Shown here: piece after piece, positions 25,440 through 36,174 of the stretch
How the letters are laid out: each line of letters opens with the position of its first letter
Numbering within the stretch: position 1 is the first letter of the stretch
Assembly: GCF_035594125.1 (NCBI RefSeq)
Contig: NC_087171.1
Coordinates: 13,829,767-13,893,766 of the forward strand
DNA length: 64,000 nt
Reading direction: 5' to 3'
From: Scylla paramamosain
Lineage: Eukaryota; Arthropoda; Malacostraca; Decapoda; Portunidae
Notes under the pieces: generated by a model
Database searches by the model: none
What the model saw: the letters and a program-made list of their open reading frames with translations, nothing else
Told to the model about the DNA's origin: nothing
Position numbers and translations under genes: made by a program

Positions 25440-25615
25440 AGACTCTTGAGGAAGTTGTTGGGGGGTTTTCGAGTGTTTTTCCATGATTCTAATGAAGGTT
25501 TTGCAAAGATTTTGTATTATTTATGTCGGGAAACACCGTTGAGCTCGAATAATGGACCCTGTTGTCTTTGAAAATAGTTGTGATGAGAGAGAGCAAAGCG
25601 TTTCGGAATACTTGT
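25440..25615. mobile_element. AAACGTTT-family element, right end
   Basis: Only the right part is clear: TTTGAAAATAGTTGTGATGA then CAAAGCGTTTCGGAATAC. Similar words occur at 20451-20495 and 59700-59725. Confidence 0.45.
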
Positions 25616-26378
25616 TTGTGTCGCATTTCCTGGGCGAAGGTTGGATTAGCAGTCCCATTGTTGTGTGAGAAGACACCACCTTTCCTCCCTTCGCGATTCA
25701 AGTTTTAGGCTTCCTTCTCCCCTGGGCATCAGGTGCTTCGTTTTATGGAGGAGGGTGGCTCCCTCCATAAATATTGATCTTTAAAGATGTTACTTTGTAG
25801 GTTGTTGTTTCGCTAATTTTTTGTTGTTTTTTTTTATTATTATTTCTCTCTTTCTTCTGGATTAAACTGAAGGTGCTTCATTTTTATTATCTCCCCTTGT
25901 TTTGATATGAATGCTTTTATTTACTCCTATTCGTAGTTCAGCGGCAAGTCTGACCTTTATTGGTGTGGCGCCATGAAAGTGGCTCTTGAATCAATCAGCG
26001 ACTCAATCTCCTCCTCGCCTCACTCACCCGCCCGCCCCGCACCTGCACTGCTCTCCGCTACATGGTGTGCTTGGGCGTCACGCCGATCGTGACGTGAACA
26101 TTTTGAAAGCAGGCACAATAAAAAAAAAGGAGGAATTTACGAGAAGAAACTTTCCCAATCCGACGAAATGGGAAGTTCAGATTTATGTTAAGAGCGCTCG
26201 TTCGCGTCTACTATTACGCTCTTTCTCCAGGAGTGAAAATACACCTATAAAAAATTGAGGGTCGGATCCCATATTGGTGTAATGGAAGAAATTTTGTGCC
26301 GATCCCCCGCGTGGCTTGACGCTTCTCGCCGCTATTGGCTGCAGGGGAGGCGGCCAGCTGCTGCCGATGGCTTGGGGT
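25616..26378. other. No gene recognised
   Basis: Unique sequence, AT-rich to 25930 and more GC-rich from 25960 to 26375. Confidence 0.5.

Positions 26379-26454
<76 letters not shown>
26379..26454. repeat. (GA)38 microsatellite, one interruption
   Basis: A GA run broken by GG at about 26402. Confidence 0.97.
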
Positions 26455-26456
<2 letters not shown>

Positions 26457-26620
26457 TGGAAACGTTACATTAATAGAAAATAAAAGTCAACGAGAGAAAT
26501 TTACAGACAGACGTATAAAAAAAGCTAGACAGAAAAAAAAAGAGAGAAAAGACCCAGATGTGAACAAAGGGATAGATCTGCAGATACACGGACTGACAGA
26601 CAGATTATATCACTCACACA

Positions 26621-26623
<3 letters not shown>

Positions 26624-26674
<51 letters not shown>
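26624..26674. repeat. (AC)25 microsatellite
   Basis: A 51-bp CA run. Confidence 0.97.
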
Positions 26675-26675
<1 letters not shown>

Positions 26676-26733
26676 CTTAACAATCAATGGAATATACGAA
26701 TAGAAATACAAAGCTGTTTCTGTCAGTTGCAAA

Positions 26734-26751
26734 ACAACAACAACACCAACC

Positions 26752-26799
<48 letters not shown>
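26734..26799. repeat. (CAA)n microsatellite
   Basis: About 20 CAA units with two CCA variants near the start. Confidence 0.95.
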
Positions 26800-26883
26800 C
26801 TAGCTTTCCTCAAAACACCTTTAAAGAAACACAGTAAGGACACATACCACAATACGCTCATACAATGGGATGTACTGAGGTTG

Positions 26884-26904
26884 ACCCGTATTCTGAAACT
26901 CTTT

Positions 26905-26968
<64 letters not shown>

Positions 26969-27325
26969 TATTTTCAAAAGTTACATGGATGATTAGCCGG
27001 GTTCCCAAGACTATTTCTGCTGTTCATGATGTTGAAATCTTTTTTCAATTTCCTATAGAAACATAAAAACATCTTTAGAAACTGGTGTCACTTCAAATAT
27101 AGCCTTTTCTCCAGTTCATAATGTAAAAATCTTGTTCTTTTGTCATTAAAAACGTGAAAGCACCCTTAGAATCCCGTGTCACTTGAACTAGACCCTTTTT
27201 CCTTGTTCATAGTGTAGAAATCTTGTTCATTTGCTACTAGAAACGTAAAAACTCTCTTAGAACCCCGTGTCACTTCAACTAGGGCCCTAGTGCAGCGCAG
27301 AAGTGTTTCCGAATAATATTCTTGT
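26884..27325. mobile_element. AAACGTTT-family element enlarged by (CT)n and a triplicated core
   Basis: Starts GACCCGTATTCTGAAACTCT, runs at once into (CT)30 (26905-26964), and ends GCGCAGAAGTGTTTCCGAAT. Inside, a unit of about 92 bp beginning GTTCATGATG, GTTCATAATG, GTTCATAGTG is present three times (27022, 27114, 27205). Confidence 0.65.
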
Positions 27326-27557
27326 ATTCGCTCCTGTAGTGGATGTGTTTGAGTTCACTACATATTGTTCTTATACTGGAATGGCTTCAGACGTCTCTAC
27401 ATAACACTCCTGCCAAGCGGTGCACTAAATGAGCTACGTAAATAAATAAATATGGAGAAGAAGCAACATTATCTCGAGATTCAGAAGAGAACACGAGACT
27501 TCCATTTCTACTCGTATATATATTTATTTACTCTCCTCCCTCTTGTCTTGTACTCTC

Positions 27558-27560
<3 letters not shown>

Positions 27561-27641
<81 letters not shown>
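27561..27641. repeat. (CT)40 microsatellite
   Basis: First of three CT runs within 430 bp. Confidence 0.97.
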
Positions 27642-27644
<3 letters not shown>

Positions 27645-27751
27645 GGTTTCCCATTAACTATAATTTTCTCGGTAAAGTTGCTAAGGTGCCTCGCCATCTC
27701 TCTCTCTCCTCCTTTATGTGCTTTTGTTTCGTCTTCCTTTCTTCCCTCCTT

Positions 27752-27753
<2 letters not shown>

Positions 27754-27835
<82 letters not shown>
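27754..27835. repeat. (TC)41 microsatellite
   Basis: Second CT run of the cluster. Confidence 0.97.
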
Positions 27836-27837
<2 letters not shown>

Positions 27838-27909
27838 TGTGTCGCTTCTTTTTCCTCTTACACACAATCTTTCCTTTCCTTCTCCCACACGTAGTTCTTC
27901 GTCCACCCA

Positions 27910-27912
<3 letters not shown>

Positions 27913-27991
<79 letters not shown>
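27913..27991. repeat. (TC)39 microsatellite
   Basis: Third CT run, 44 bp from a GA run of similar length. Confidence 0.97.
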
Positions 27992-27996
<5 letters not shown>

Positions 27997-28028
27997 CTGG
28001 GAGGCTTTTTACAAGTGATTTATAGAAG

Positions 28029-28034
<6 letters not shown>

Positions 28035-28112
<78 letters not shown>
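28035..28112. repeat. (AG)39 microsatellite
   Basis: A GA run complementary to 27913-27991 across a 43-bp spacer. Confidence 0.97.
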
Positions 28113-28115
<3 letters not shown>

Positions 28116-28206
28116 GTGAGGAAGGCTTTTAGTGGGGGTTGAAGAATAGATGAAAAAAAAGTTAGCATAAAGGGAGATAAGAGGAGATGGACTGTGTATA
28201 TAGGAT

Positions 28207-28380
28207 AAAAGGAGGAGAAGGAGGAGGAGGAGGAGGAGGAGTAGGAGGAGGAGGAGGAGGAGGAGGAGGTGAAGGAGGAGGAAGAGAAGCAGAAACAGAC
28301 GGAGGAAAAAGGGAAAGAGGATGAGGTTGAGCCAGAGGAGCGAAGGAGGAGGAGGAGGAGGAACTGGAGGAGGAGAAGAA
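28207..28380. repeat. (GGA)n purine tract
   Basis: GGA/GAA triplets dominate on the plus strand; the complementary strand gives a long Ser/Pro/Leu frame that is not a gene. Confidence 0.9.
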
Positions 28381-28437
28381 AATGAAGTTTATTAGGAGAC
28401 AAAAGTGCACGAATGAAGGAGGACTGGTGTTGTATCA

Positions 28438-28442
<5 letters not shown>

Positions 28443-28515
<73 letters not shown>
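28443..28515. repeat. (GA)36 microsatellite
   Basis: A 73-bp GA run. Confidence 0.97.
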
Positions 28516-28518
<3 letters not shown>

Positions 28519-28723
28519 AGCCTCTTGCACGCGGAAGAAAGCTCTGAAATGCATTCTGGGGCTGTGCCTGAAGGAGTTTCTATTCAATTTGAAGCTATGA
28601 AAAAAATATCTTTAGGGGTGCAAGTTAAGATTTGTGGCATATTGCTCCGAGGAAGAGGAGGAGGAGAAAGAGGAAGAGGAGAAGAAGGAGAAGAGTGTCA
28701 GGCTACATTGTTCTTTCGTTATA

Positions 28724-28724
<1 letters not shown>

Positions 28725-28803
<79 letters not shown>
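28725..28803. repeat. Compound (TG)7(AG)32 microsatellite
   Basis: A short TG run passing directly into AG. Confidence 0.97.
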
Positions 28804-28806
<3 letters not shown>

Positions 28807-28956
28807 GTACTGTTTAGCATTACACGTCTTGTGAGGCAAGCTACGTCAGTGTGAGCGAGGCAAGAGTAGCTGCGTGTGGCTTGTGGTGTCCGGGGTGAGG
28901 CGTGGACCGAGCTGTGACTGCTTTGTTCCCTGATGCACGGTGCCCCCCCCATGCGT

Positions 28957-29212
28957 CACCGTACTCTCAAACACTTCACCGTCTTTTCTGGGCTACTTTC
29001 GACAGGCTCTAGTGGAAGTTAAATGCTCGTATTCTTAATGTTTTGTTCCCTCGTAAGGATTAGTTTCAGAGTCCACAGAAGAGATTAGTCGAGTTCTCGT
29101 GGGGTGTTTTTTCCTCGTTGAACCATCACTAGAATAATGAAACAAACTTGAAAACCCGAATAACTAACACTGCAGGCTGTTAAGAGTAGCTGGGACGCCG
29201 AAACGTTTGATG
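28957..29212. mobile_element. AAACGTTT-family short element, fullest copy
   Basis: Left end CACCGTACTCTCAAACACTT, right end GGGACGCCGAAACGTTTGAT. It contains GGCTCTAGTGGAAGTTAAAT (shared with 20277-20500) and ATCACTAGAATAATGAAAC (shared with 13556-13674), so it links the partial copies. Confidence 0.7.
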
Positions 29213-29788
29213 ATAAAATCTATTGACGTTTACAAAAGTATTTTCATGACTAGTAATTGTTTAATAAGGATTCCACGCCATTATTAAATAAAACAATAAA
29301 TAATCCTTGAAAATCCAAATTATCACATCTCTAGCCTCTGAAAACAGGCCTATTGAGACCCCAGAGGATTTCAAAATACGGCCTTTAGCGGAAGGCGTCA
29401 TGAAGGGGACGGGCGCCTCCTCTCCCGCGCCGATGTGGCAGCCGCGATGGATGGCTCGACGAAGCTTGTTTGTGGTGATGCATTAGAGATGGTGTGGCGC
29501 AGGGCGGGCAGAGGCGGCGTGAGGTGGGACAGGGTGATGTGTGATGGTGGCGGGGTAGGATGGGAGGATGTGGGGCGGGGTGTGGGTGACGCAGAGGCAC
29601 GCCCGTTCTGGAGCCTTCGTGTACATAAATATTTTCCTGCGTCACGTGGAAGGCTTGGTCTGCACCATTATCGCCTCGTCCCAATGCACTCATAAATTTC
29701 CGTATTTTTTTTTCATAATTTGGAAAGCGTTTTAATATTAGTTACTTGTATTAGGGACGCAGTGTTACAGTGTTACTTGTGTTTAGTT

Positions 29789-29790
<2 letters not shown>
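29213..29790. other. No gene recognised
   Basis: AT-rich to 29380; GC-rich and G-biased from 29390 to 29650, with open frames on both strands and no splice evidence. Confidence 0.5.

Positions 29791-29866
<76 letters not shown>
29791..29866. repeat. (GT)38 microsatellite, one A interruption
   Basis: A GT run broken by one A at about 29832. Confidence 0.97.
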
Positions 29867-29868
<2 letters not shown>

Positions 29869-30229
29869 ACAAACAAAACTTTATTCTCAGCAGCTTATCA
29901 TGTTGACATATTCTTACTTGAGATCGCTCCCACTGAGTAAGGCAATGTAATTTTGACATGACAGTTATTTTGCTTTCCTGTATTCTTTCTGAATGGAGTA
30001 ATTTACTGTGTTTTATTATTATTTTTTCGTGTCAAAATGTGTCACTCTTTCTTAACCAGTTGCAGTGTCCGTCCCCCCTTGCACCGCATACACCTTTGGC
30101 ACCGCAACGCAAAATTATTAACCACAGCTTTTCATGAAATATTTTATTATGAATTTTCACCGACAAAATAACAGTGTCTTTGTTGAGCGGGTTGAGGTTA
30201 ATTAAGTTATACATAAATTGACTCCTTTA

Positions 30230-30231
<2 letters not shown>

Positions 30232-30291
<60 letters not shown>
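30232..30291. repeat. (GT)30 microsatellite
   Basis: A 60-bp GT run. Confidence 0.97.
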
Positions 30292-30293
<2 letters not shown>

Positions 30294-31030
30294 CGCTTGT
30301 CTTTCTCTCTCTCGGTGTTGGTACTCCAGAAGCTGCACCTCCTCGGGAACTGAAGTTGTTGATCAAGTTTTTATTAAATCAGGTGTCGTGGAAGCACTGC
30401 AGGTTCGTGAGTAAACAGAAGACCGGACGCTTGTGTTGCTGCTCGGCGCTGCTGCTGCTCCTTCTTCCTCTCCTCCTTTCTCTTTATTTTCTTTCATTCT
30501 CTTCGTCTTTTCACTCTCATATGATTTTTCTACTCTCGTTCCTTCATTATATATTTTCCACTATACATCCTTCTTTCCTTTTTCCCTCGCTCCGTTCCTT
30601 CCATCCTTCCTGTGGGCCATAACTCAATGATTTTTTTTCCCTCCCCTCCTCGGCGGTGGCGTGTATTGCGTCAGTGATCGGCGTGCAGAATTTGTCGGCG
30701 CGCCAGTTTATTTGAAGGGAGACTTCGTTGCCCTGAATCGGTTACTGTACACGTGCCCCCGAGAAAGTAGACCGAAAGATGTGCGTGCATTCTCTTAAAC
30801 AGGAAAAGGGTTAAACTGAAAGGTAAAGAAGACCTTGTAATGAACAGGTAAGGTAAGCAGTGATTGGCAGTCTCATGTGAGGGGATTGGCTGATCACGTG
30901 AGACTTTGGGCAGAAGAAATAAATGGCAGCACAGTTTTATTCTTATTAGTACCTATTACAATTATCATTTTCATTTACGTGTGTAGAGGAGACTGGTCAA
31001 CGGTACAAATGCGAGGGGAAAGCCTACTAA
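30292..31030. other. No gene recognised
   Basis: Pyrimidine-rich at 30460-30600, GC-rich at 30640-30790. No supported exon. Confidence 0.5.
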
Positions 31031-31034
31031 ATTG

Positions 31035-31533
31035 TTCCTAAAAAAAAAAAAAATGCAATAAAGAAGAGCAATTTAGTATTGAAAATGTCCCGATACTCCA
31101 TTCTTAAAATAATCATATGAAAGGGAGAACGTGTACACAGGCAGAGAGCTCCAGAGTTTACCGATAAGTGATGAAGAGTGAGGATCCTGATTAACATTTG
31201 CATTAGTAAGGTGGGCAGAGTGGGAGTTAAAACAACCAGAAATTGTGTAGCGATGTCGTATGAAGGCGAGGGAGAATGAGGAAGGGTGTGGGGGTGAAAC
31301 AAGCAGTCAACAATTTCGGGAGAGCAGTAATAAAGGAAATAGCGGTAAACGATAGAAAGAGGTCCAACTTTGCGGCGAAGTATGAAATTAAACACAGTCT
31401 GTTTGAGGAGGGGAGTTAATGAGGCGAGAAGCTTTTGATTCACCCTACTTGCTCCGTACAAGGGCGGATAAGGCTCCCGTACTGAGGCAGCATCTCTGAG
31501 GAGGAGAAAACCTGCTGAGGCGACACAGACCAC
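31035..31533 (-). mobile_element. Jockey/I-group-like reverse transcriptase C-terminus, decayed
   Basis: The longest open frame not made of simple repeat (168 codons, minus strand) is a retrotransposon relic. It reads RVNQKLLASLTPLLKQTVFN, then LRRKVGPLSIVYRYFLYYCS and PEIVDCLFHP, matching the order SL..RR.VASLSLFYRYY.G.CS.EL...P of non-LTR retrotransposon C-termini. After a frameshift the next frame carries LIGKLWSSLPVYTFSLSYDY and FKNGVSGHF, matching the usual ARLWNSLP...YDL..FK.RV..HL ending. The frameshift and the missing upstream domains show that it is inactive. An A/T run at 31038-31051 marks the probable 3' end. Confidence 0.6.
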
Positions 31534-31765
31534 TTAACTTCATGGAGGTCTGCTGCCTCGCGGTCTCTCTCTTGACGTTTGTCGTCATCTCTTGACCGTA
31601 GACCATCTGGACATCGTCGTTACCCGCTGTCCACACTTTGATGGCTATTAGTTTCAATTATTAGTTACCTCGTAAGTTTATCCAATTGTACATTTTCATA
31701 TTTTGATTCTCACATAACGTATTAGTTTGATGCATTTGTGCGCAATAAATTAAGTCAAACAAAAA

Positions 31766-31769
<4 letters not shown>

Positions 31770-31819
<50 letters not shown>
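31770..31819. repeat. (TC)25 microsatellite
   Basis: A 50-bp TC run ending one or two bases from a possible splice donor at 31821-31818. Confidence 0.97.
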
Positions 31820-31821
<2 letters not shown>

Positions 31822-31824
<3 letters not shown>

Positions 31825-31921
31825 TACCAGGCTCCCGAGTCACACAACAAGTATCGAGTCGTGTTTCGGGTACAAGAGGTGAAATCCAGGCGAGGTTTTC
31901 CGTGACGTCCCTGGAGGCAGC
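31822..31921 (-). CDS. Speculative internal exon
   Basis: On the minus strand an acceptor-like stretch (TTGCTCGACTTACTTATTCAAG) is followed by an open frame AASRDVTENLAWISPLVPET...DTCCVTREPGN and a donor-like G|GTGAGA. In this frame the exon starts in phase 0, which is the phase left by the candidate exon at 35850-35722 upstream on the same strand. All three frames are open for most of its 100 nt, so coding is not shown. The family is unrecognised. Confidence 0.15.
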
Positions 31922-32162
31922 CTTGAATAAGTAAGTCGAGCAAGAGATTGAAGTCGCATGCAGGCTGGATCGGGAGTGTTTCCAGCGGCAGGCAGCATAA
32001 TTTATACCTCTACATACATAATACATACACAGTCCTATACGTCTTTGCTTTGTACGGAGTTTTCTTTTCTATACCCAGGGAGTGTAAACAAATGATTCAC
32101 ATCTCAGGTGCTTTTAGACTAGGTAAGCTGAAGTTAGACTGTCTGGTTTCCTGTCTATAAGC

Positions 32163-32222
32163 CAATCTGACCTAATGTAACGTGATCTAATGTAACATAA
32201 ACCATCCCAGCTTACTCTAACC
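32163..32222. repeat. Degenerate TAACC/TTAGG-like stretch, left part
   Basis: Words such as GACCTAATGTAAC, GATCTAATGTAAC and CTCTAACC resemble a decayed (TAACC)n tract. It is interrupted by the element at 32223-32547 and resumes after it. Confidence 0.5.
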
Positions 32223-32547
32223 CAGGGGCTCTCAACCTTTTGCAAGCTGGGGCCCCCGAAGCTGGTTCAATGCATTTGGTGCCCCCCTCCTCCCTGCGCT
32301 ACCCACTCAACCTCCTCCCCAACTATGCCACCACAGATAGATAGACAGAATCAGATCGAATCAGAAAGATAGATAGATAGGTAGATAGATAGATAGATAG
32401 CTCTTGGCTAGGCATAACAGCTGCATCTCCTTTGTACTAATAGCCAGTCCTTTGTACTAAAATGAGTCCGTGATTTTCCGAGATTTTTTCCCCTCCCGTC
32501 CTGTGCTCGTGAGACGTCCCCCCCCCTCCCCCGGCTGAGAATCACTG
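32223..32547. mobile_element. hAT-type non-autonomous element, 325 bp, intact ends
   Basis: Ends are CAGGGGCTCTCAACC and, reversed, CAGTGATTCTCAGCC, the CAG.G.TCTCA.CC terminal pattern of Charlie-like hAT elements. An exact 8-bp duplication CTCTAACC flanks it (32215-32222 and 32548-32555), the hAT target-site length. The inside has no transposase frame, but it has a (GATA)n run at 32335-32400. Confidence 0.88.
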
Positions 32548-32625
32548 CTCTAACCTAACGTAACCTGATCTAACCTAACGTAACACACACTAACACAGCT
32601 TAATCTAAAACAATGCGGGAAAAAA
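32548..32625. repeat. Degenerate TAACC/TTAGG-like stretch, right part
   Basis: CTCTAACCTAACGTAACCTG and ATCTAACCTAACGTAACAC continue the pattern seen left of the hAT element. Confidence 0.55.
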
Positions 32626-33126
32626 AAAGGCTAATTTAAGGATAACTATAGTATGTTGCAAATTGAAGTTCACGAGGGCCAGTACTGCAACAGTTCTTGT
32701 TTAAAAACACACCGAAGTTTATCCGAACACAACCGTTAAGGGCGATAAGTGACGTGCAAGAGAAAGAGTAATGAGTTCCCCTCCTGACGAGACACTAAGA
32801 TCCACGATACTTAACAAAACCGAGACAAGATTATCACTGAGATTCAAGGAAATGTTTATCTTCCTCTATCGTTCCATTGCCACAACTATAGCAATAAAAA
32901 TGATGGACTACTGTCAACAATACAAAGAAAAAGGTTGTAAGACTCTATTTATAAAGAGAACTTAATATCTTTGAATTAGACAGGTAATACCGAATATATT
33001 CCGAATTCACTCGTGCGTTACCCAAGCTGAATTCTACTTTATAATATCCTAGGAACACTAAGGATTCCTACGTGTCTCACTCCAGGAGTCAGACGCCCTC
33101 CTATATAACCACCAATTAGGCCAGAC
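32626..33126. other. No gene recognised
   Basis: Unique sequence. A 64-codon frame at 32771-32965 has no family or splice support. Confidence 0.5.
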
Positions 33127-33340
33127 TCATAAGAGCACAAAGTAAGATAATATAAGAACATAAGGGAAGCAACAGGAAGCCATCAGGCCTACACGCAATA
33201 GTCCCTGCATATATAATGGATAAATATTTCCACCTATCATCCAATTCGTAAATCTTTCGAAGCTTCGTATTGACTCGGCACTAACAACCTGATTACTGAG
33301 TCTGTTCCAGTCATCTATCACTTTATTCGAGAACCAGTAA
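33127..33340 (-). mobile_element. CR1-like 3' fragment
   Basis: ATAAGAACATAAGGGAAGC, CATCAGGCCTACACGC, ATTTCCACCTATCATCC, CTGATTACTGAGTCTGTTCC and TTCGAGAACCAG follow the 6092 copy in order. Confidence 0.75.
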
Positions 33341-34419
33341 ACTGAGTATATATACTTGTCAAGATAAAATGAAATGGTACTCCCTTATTCTTTAGCGGAA
33401 GCAAAGGACAGTTTAGCTTCCTTGCTCCGTTAATGAAGCAGCGGATGCCTTGTCTCGTGCGTGTGAGGCTTCGTTGTTTATTGTCTAAGGCAGAAGCAGT
33501 CTCATGTAACTACCTTGTTTTCAGGACTTCCGCATAGTGTTAGCAGGCTTCAGTTATGCGATTTGCCTTCCTTACTATCTTCCCCTCCATTGTGCAGCAT
33601 TGTAATGTTCCGCTCTTTGCACGCTAACTGGAGCATTAATAGTTTGTCATAACTTACTAGCTCACACTGCTCTCTCAGACAGTTATTCCTCTCATCATTT
33701 TAACTGTTCCAGCCAAGTGTTCCCACCACCCATGCATTTCTTAATTTTATATCTCGCTACCTTTCTCATCATCTCCACTATATTGTTTTCCCCTGTAAGA
33801 TCTCCATTCTCTGCTTCTACTTTACTTAATCTGTTTAATATTTTACGAATTCCACTTTATATTTATCAGTTTCATTTCTTCTGTTTCATCACACTTGGTT
33901 TTTCTACCATACCTACAATTTCCGTTAGCCGTGGTGAATCATACTTTCTGTCACCGATACTTTATGCCAACAGAATTCGGCTATTCAGTTGCATTCACCT
34001 TCGCTCAAGATCAGATCTGTGTTACCACATCAATCCCTTGTGAATCTTTAGTACACCAAAGTGAATCATCGCCTCTCGCTTCAGTGTGTTCGAGTGCTCG
34101 TAATCCCGCACACCCATACTCCCCCCATCTCCATCCCCCCCAATACACGCACACACAGGTACGAGTAACTTATGCACAACGGAATCGTTTTATCTTTTAT
34201 TCAACAATATATGATTTATGGCAATGGGAAAACTTAACATTACTCAGTTAATTGAATGTGCAAGTGCAGCACAGCCTTTATCACCACCCGCCGGCTGCTT
34301 CACTAGCGTCACCAGCAGCGTTGCCTCCCTAGCGTGCCGGCACCTCATCTCAAGCTGAACCGTCACCAACCGCTGCTGATGTTACTGCAATAAGAATAAC
34401 AGGATATTAAATTCAGAAC

Positions 34420-34421
<2 letters not shown>
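33341..34421. other. No gene recognised
   Basis: Unique sequence. The 118-codon frame at 33895-34251 has a possible acceptor (TTTCCGTTAG) inside but no recognised family, and is left uncalled. Confidence 0.5.

Positions 34422-34469
<48 letters not shown>
34422..34469. repeat. (GA)24 microsatellite
   Basis: A 48-bp GA run. Confidence 0.97.
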
Positions 34470-34472
<3 letters not shown>

Positions 34473-34607
34473 TCCAGGTCCCCCTCAACGAGTTGAGTAT
34501 TATTCCCTCAAGGGGAGGGTATCACAGTGGCAAGCTGCTCATTGTTGCCTGGTAACGCCTTAAGTAAGGAAAGTTTAGGAGTAGAAGTAAGGAAAGTTTT
34601 GTAAGGA

Positions 34608-35350
34608 AGATAATTAGCTTGACTTGCAAGAGAGGAAGAATTAGTTTGACCTGCAAGAGAGAAAGAATTATTTTGACTTGAATTATTTTGACTTGCATGA
34701 GTGAAAAAATGAGTTTGCCCTGTAAGAGAATAAGAATTAATTTGATCTGACCTGCAAGAGAGGAAGAATTAGTTTGACCTGCAAGAGGAAGAATTAGTTT
34801 GACCTGACCTGCAAGAGAGGAAGAATTAGTTTGACCTGCAAGAGTGGAAGAATTAGTTTGACCTGTAAGAGAATAAGAATTAGTTTGACCTGACCTGCAA
34901 GAGAATAAGAATTAGTTTGACCTGACCTGCAAGAGAATAAGAACTAGTTTGACCTGCAAGAGTTGAAGAATTAGTTTGATCTGTAAGATAATATGAATTA
35001 GTTTGACCTGACCTGCAAGAGAATAAGAATTAGTTTGACCTGCAAGGGAGGAAGAATTAGTTTGACCTGCAAGGGAGGAAGAATTATTTTGACCTGCAAG
35101 GGAGGAAGAATTATTTTGACCTGCAAGGGAGGAAGAATTATTTTGACCTGCAAGGGAGGAAGAATTAGTTTGACCTGACCTGCAAGAGAATAAGAATTAG
35201 TTTGACCTGCAAGGGAGGAAGAATTAGTTTGACCTGCAAGGGAGGAAGAATTAGTTTGACCTGCAAGGGAGGAAGAATTAGTTTGACCTGCAAGGGAGGA
35301 AGAATTAGTTTGACCTGCAAGAAAGGAAGAATTAGTTTGACCTGTAAGTG
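34608..35350. repeat. 27-bp minisatellite, about 25 units
   Basis: The unit is GAATTAGTTTGACCTGCAAG plus 7 purines (GGAGGAA). Variants are AGAGAATAA in place of AGGGAGGAA, and 32-bp units with GACCT doubled. The 5-bp changes shift the frame, so no protein repeat is kept. The right half is most uniform. Read on the minus strand each standard unit contains TTCTTCCTCCCTTGCAGGT, which resembles a 3' splice site. Confidence 0.95.
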
Positions 35351-35721
35351 ACTTACCGTATAGTCAGTTTGACCTACAAAAAAGAAAAAAGTTTGATCTG
35401 CAAGAAAATATTTTTAGTCCTACATGGTTCTTTTACCAGAAAGACGAGAAAAATCTTTCCTCACCTTTTCAAATGCCGCGAGATTTGCCGCCTTCCACCC
35501 GAATATCTTCTTTTACACCTGTGTGACTCCAATCTAATTTTGAGCTTTAAGTTTCGCGATAATTTCTTCAGGACACGCACCAACCGGGTTAAGATGAGTG
35601 AATGCATCTCCCACACAACGCTGAAAAAAAAAAAAAAAACTTAGGACGTGATAAGCATATTAGTGTAGTAAAGAAGTAGTAACACCATTATAATGACGTA
35701 TAAAACCAACCATTCACTTAC

Positions 35722-35850
35722 CGTATGAATGCAGCACGTCCACCACCAGCACCGTCTTTCTTCACCGGCACGAGTTGCCGTCTGGTCACCGTGACAACAG
35801 AAGGGCATTGCTACTCTGGGAAAGACTCGAGGGTATTCATTAATATGTAC
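35722..35850 (-). CDS. Candidate start-codon exon of an unidentified minus-strand gene
   Basis: A minus-strand exon between an acceptor (CATTGCGTTTCAG, ending at 35851) and a consensus donor (ACG|GTAAGTG). Its last ATG, at 35808, opens a 29-codon frame, MPFCCHGDQTATRAGEERRC then WWWTCCIHT, that reaches the donor in phase 0. An earlier ATG in the exon gives only a short upstream frame. The Cys-rich start would suit lipid attachment, but I do not recognise the family. About 320 bases upstream lies a donor (36175|36174, GTAAGT) ending a GC-richer stretch that could be the 5' leader exon. Further exons would lie to the left; none is certain. Confidence 0.35.
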
Positions 35851-35978
35851 CTGAAACGCAATGACGATTAGCCGCGCATCCTATCGCCCTAACGCCTAGG
35901 AAACAGTATCTTCACTTTACTATTTTCGAAGGGGTGCTCCAGCGCTGTCTGTCCCACGACGAGACCTGTGATACGGGT

Positions 35979-36003
35979 ACTTACCTGCAGAAAGGAAAGG
36001 AGA
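35979..36003 (-). promoter_or_regulatory. Juxtaposed 3'/5' splice site (ratchet-point-like)
   Basis: The minus strand reads TCTCCTTTCCTTTCTGCAG immediately followed by GTAAGTACC. A pyrimidine tract, CAG and a consensus donor with no exon between them is the form of recursive splice sites known in insects. Confidence 0.4.
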
Positions 36004-36174
36004 CAATTAGTAACGTGGCTTAACTTTAACCCATAACTATAACCAAGGCTCAGCAAGTACCTTATTATTAACGAGGCTTGCAAGTCACGTGGCTTTATAA
36101 AGTCAAATACTACCACAACGATAATGACGCTCAACACAAATACCACCGAACATTTCACGCCTATCACTACTTAC

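Noticed and set aside
27524..28438. 304-codon minus-strand ORF, the longest in the window
   Set aside because: It is translated (GA)n, (GGA)n and related purine tracts (RERE, SLSL and SSS runs) with no unique domain.
33895..34251. 118-codon plus-strand ORF
   Set aside because: Mixed composition, but no family and no convincing splice sites or start context.
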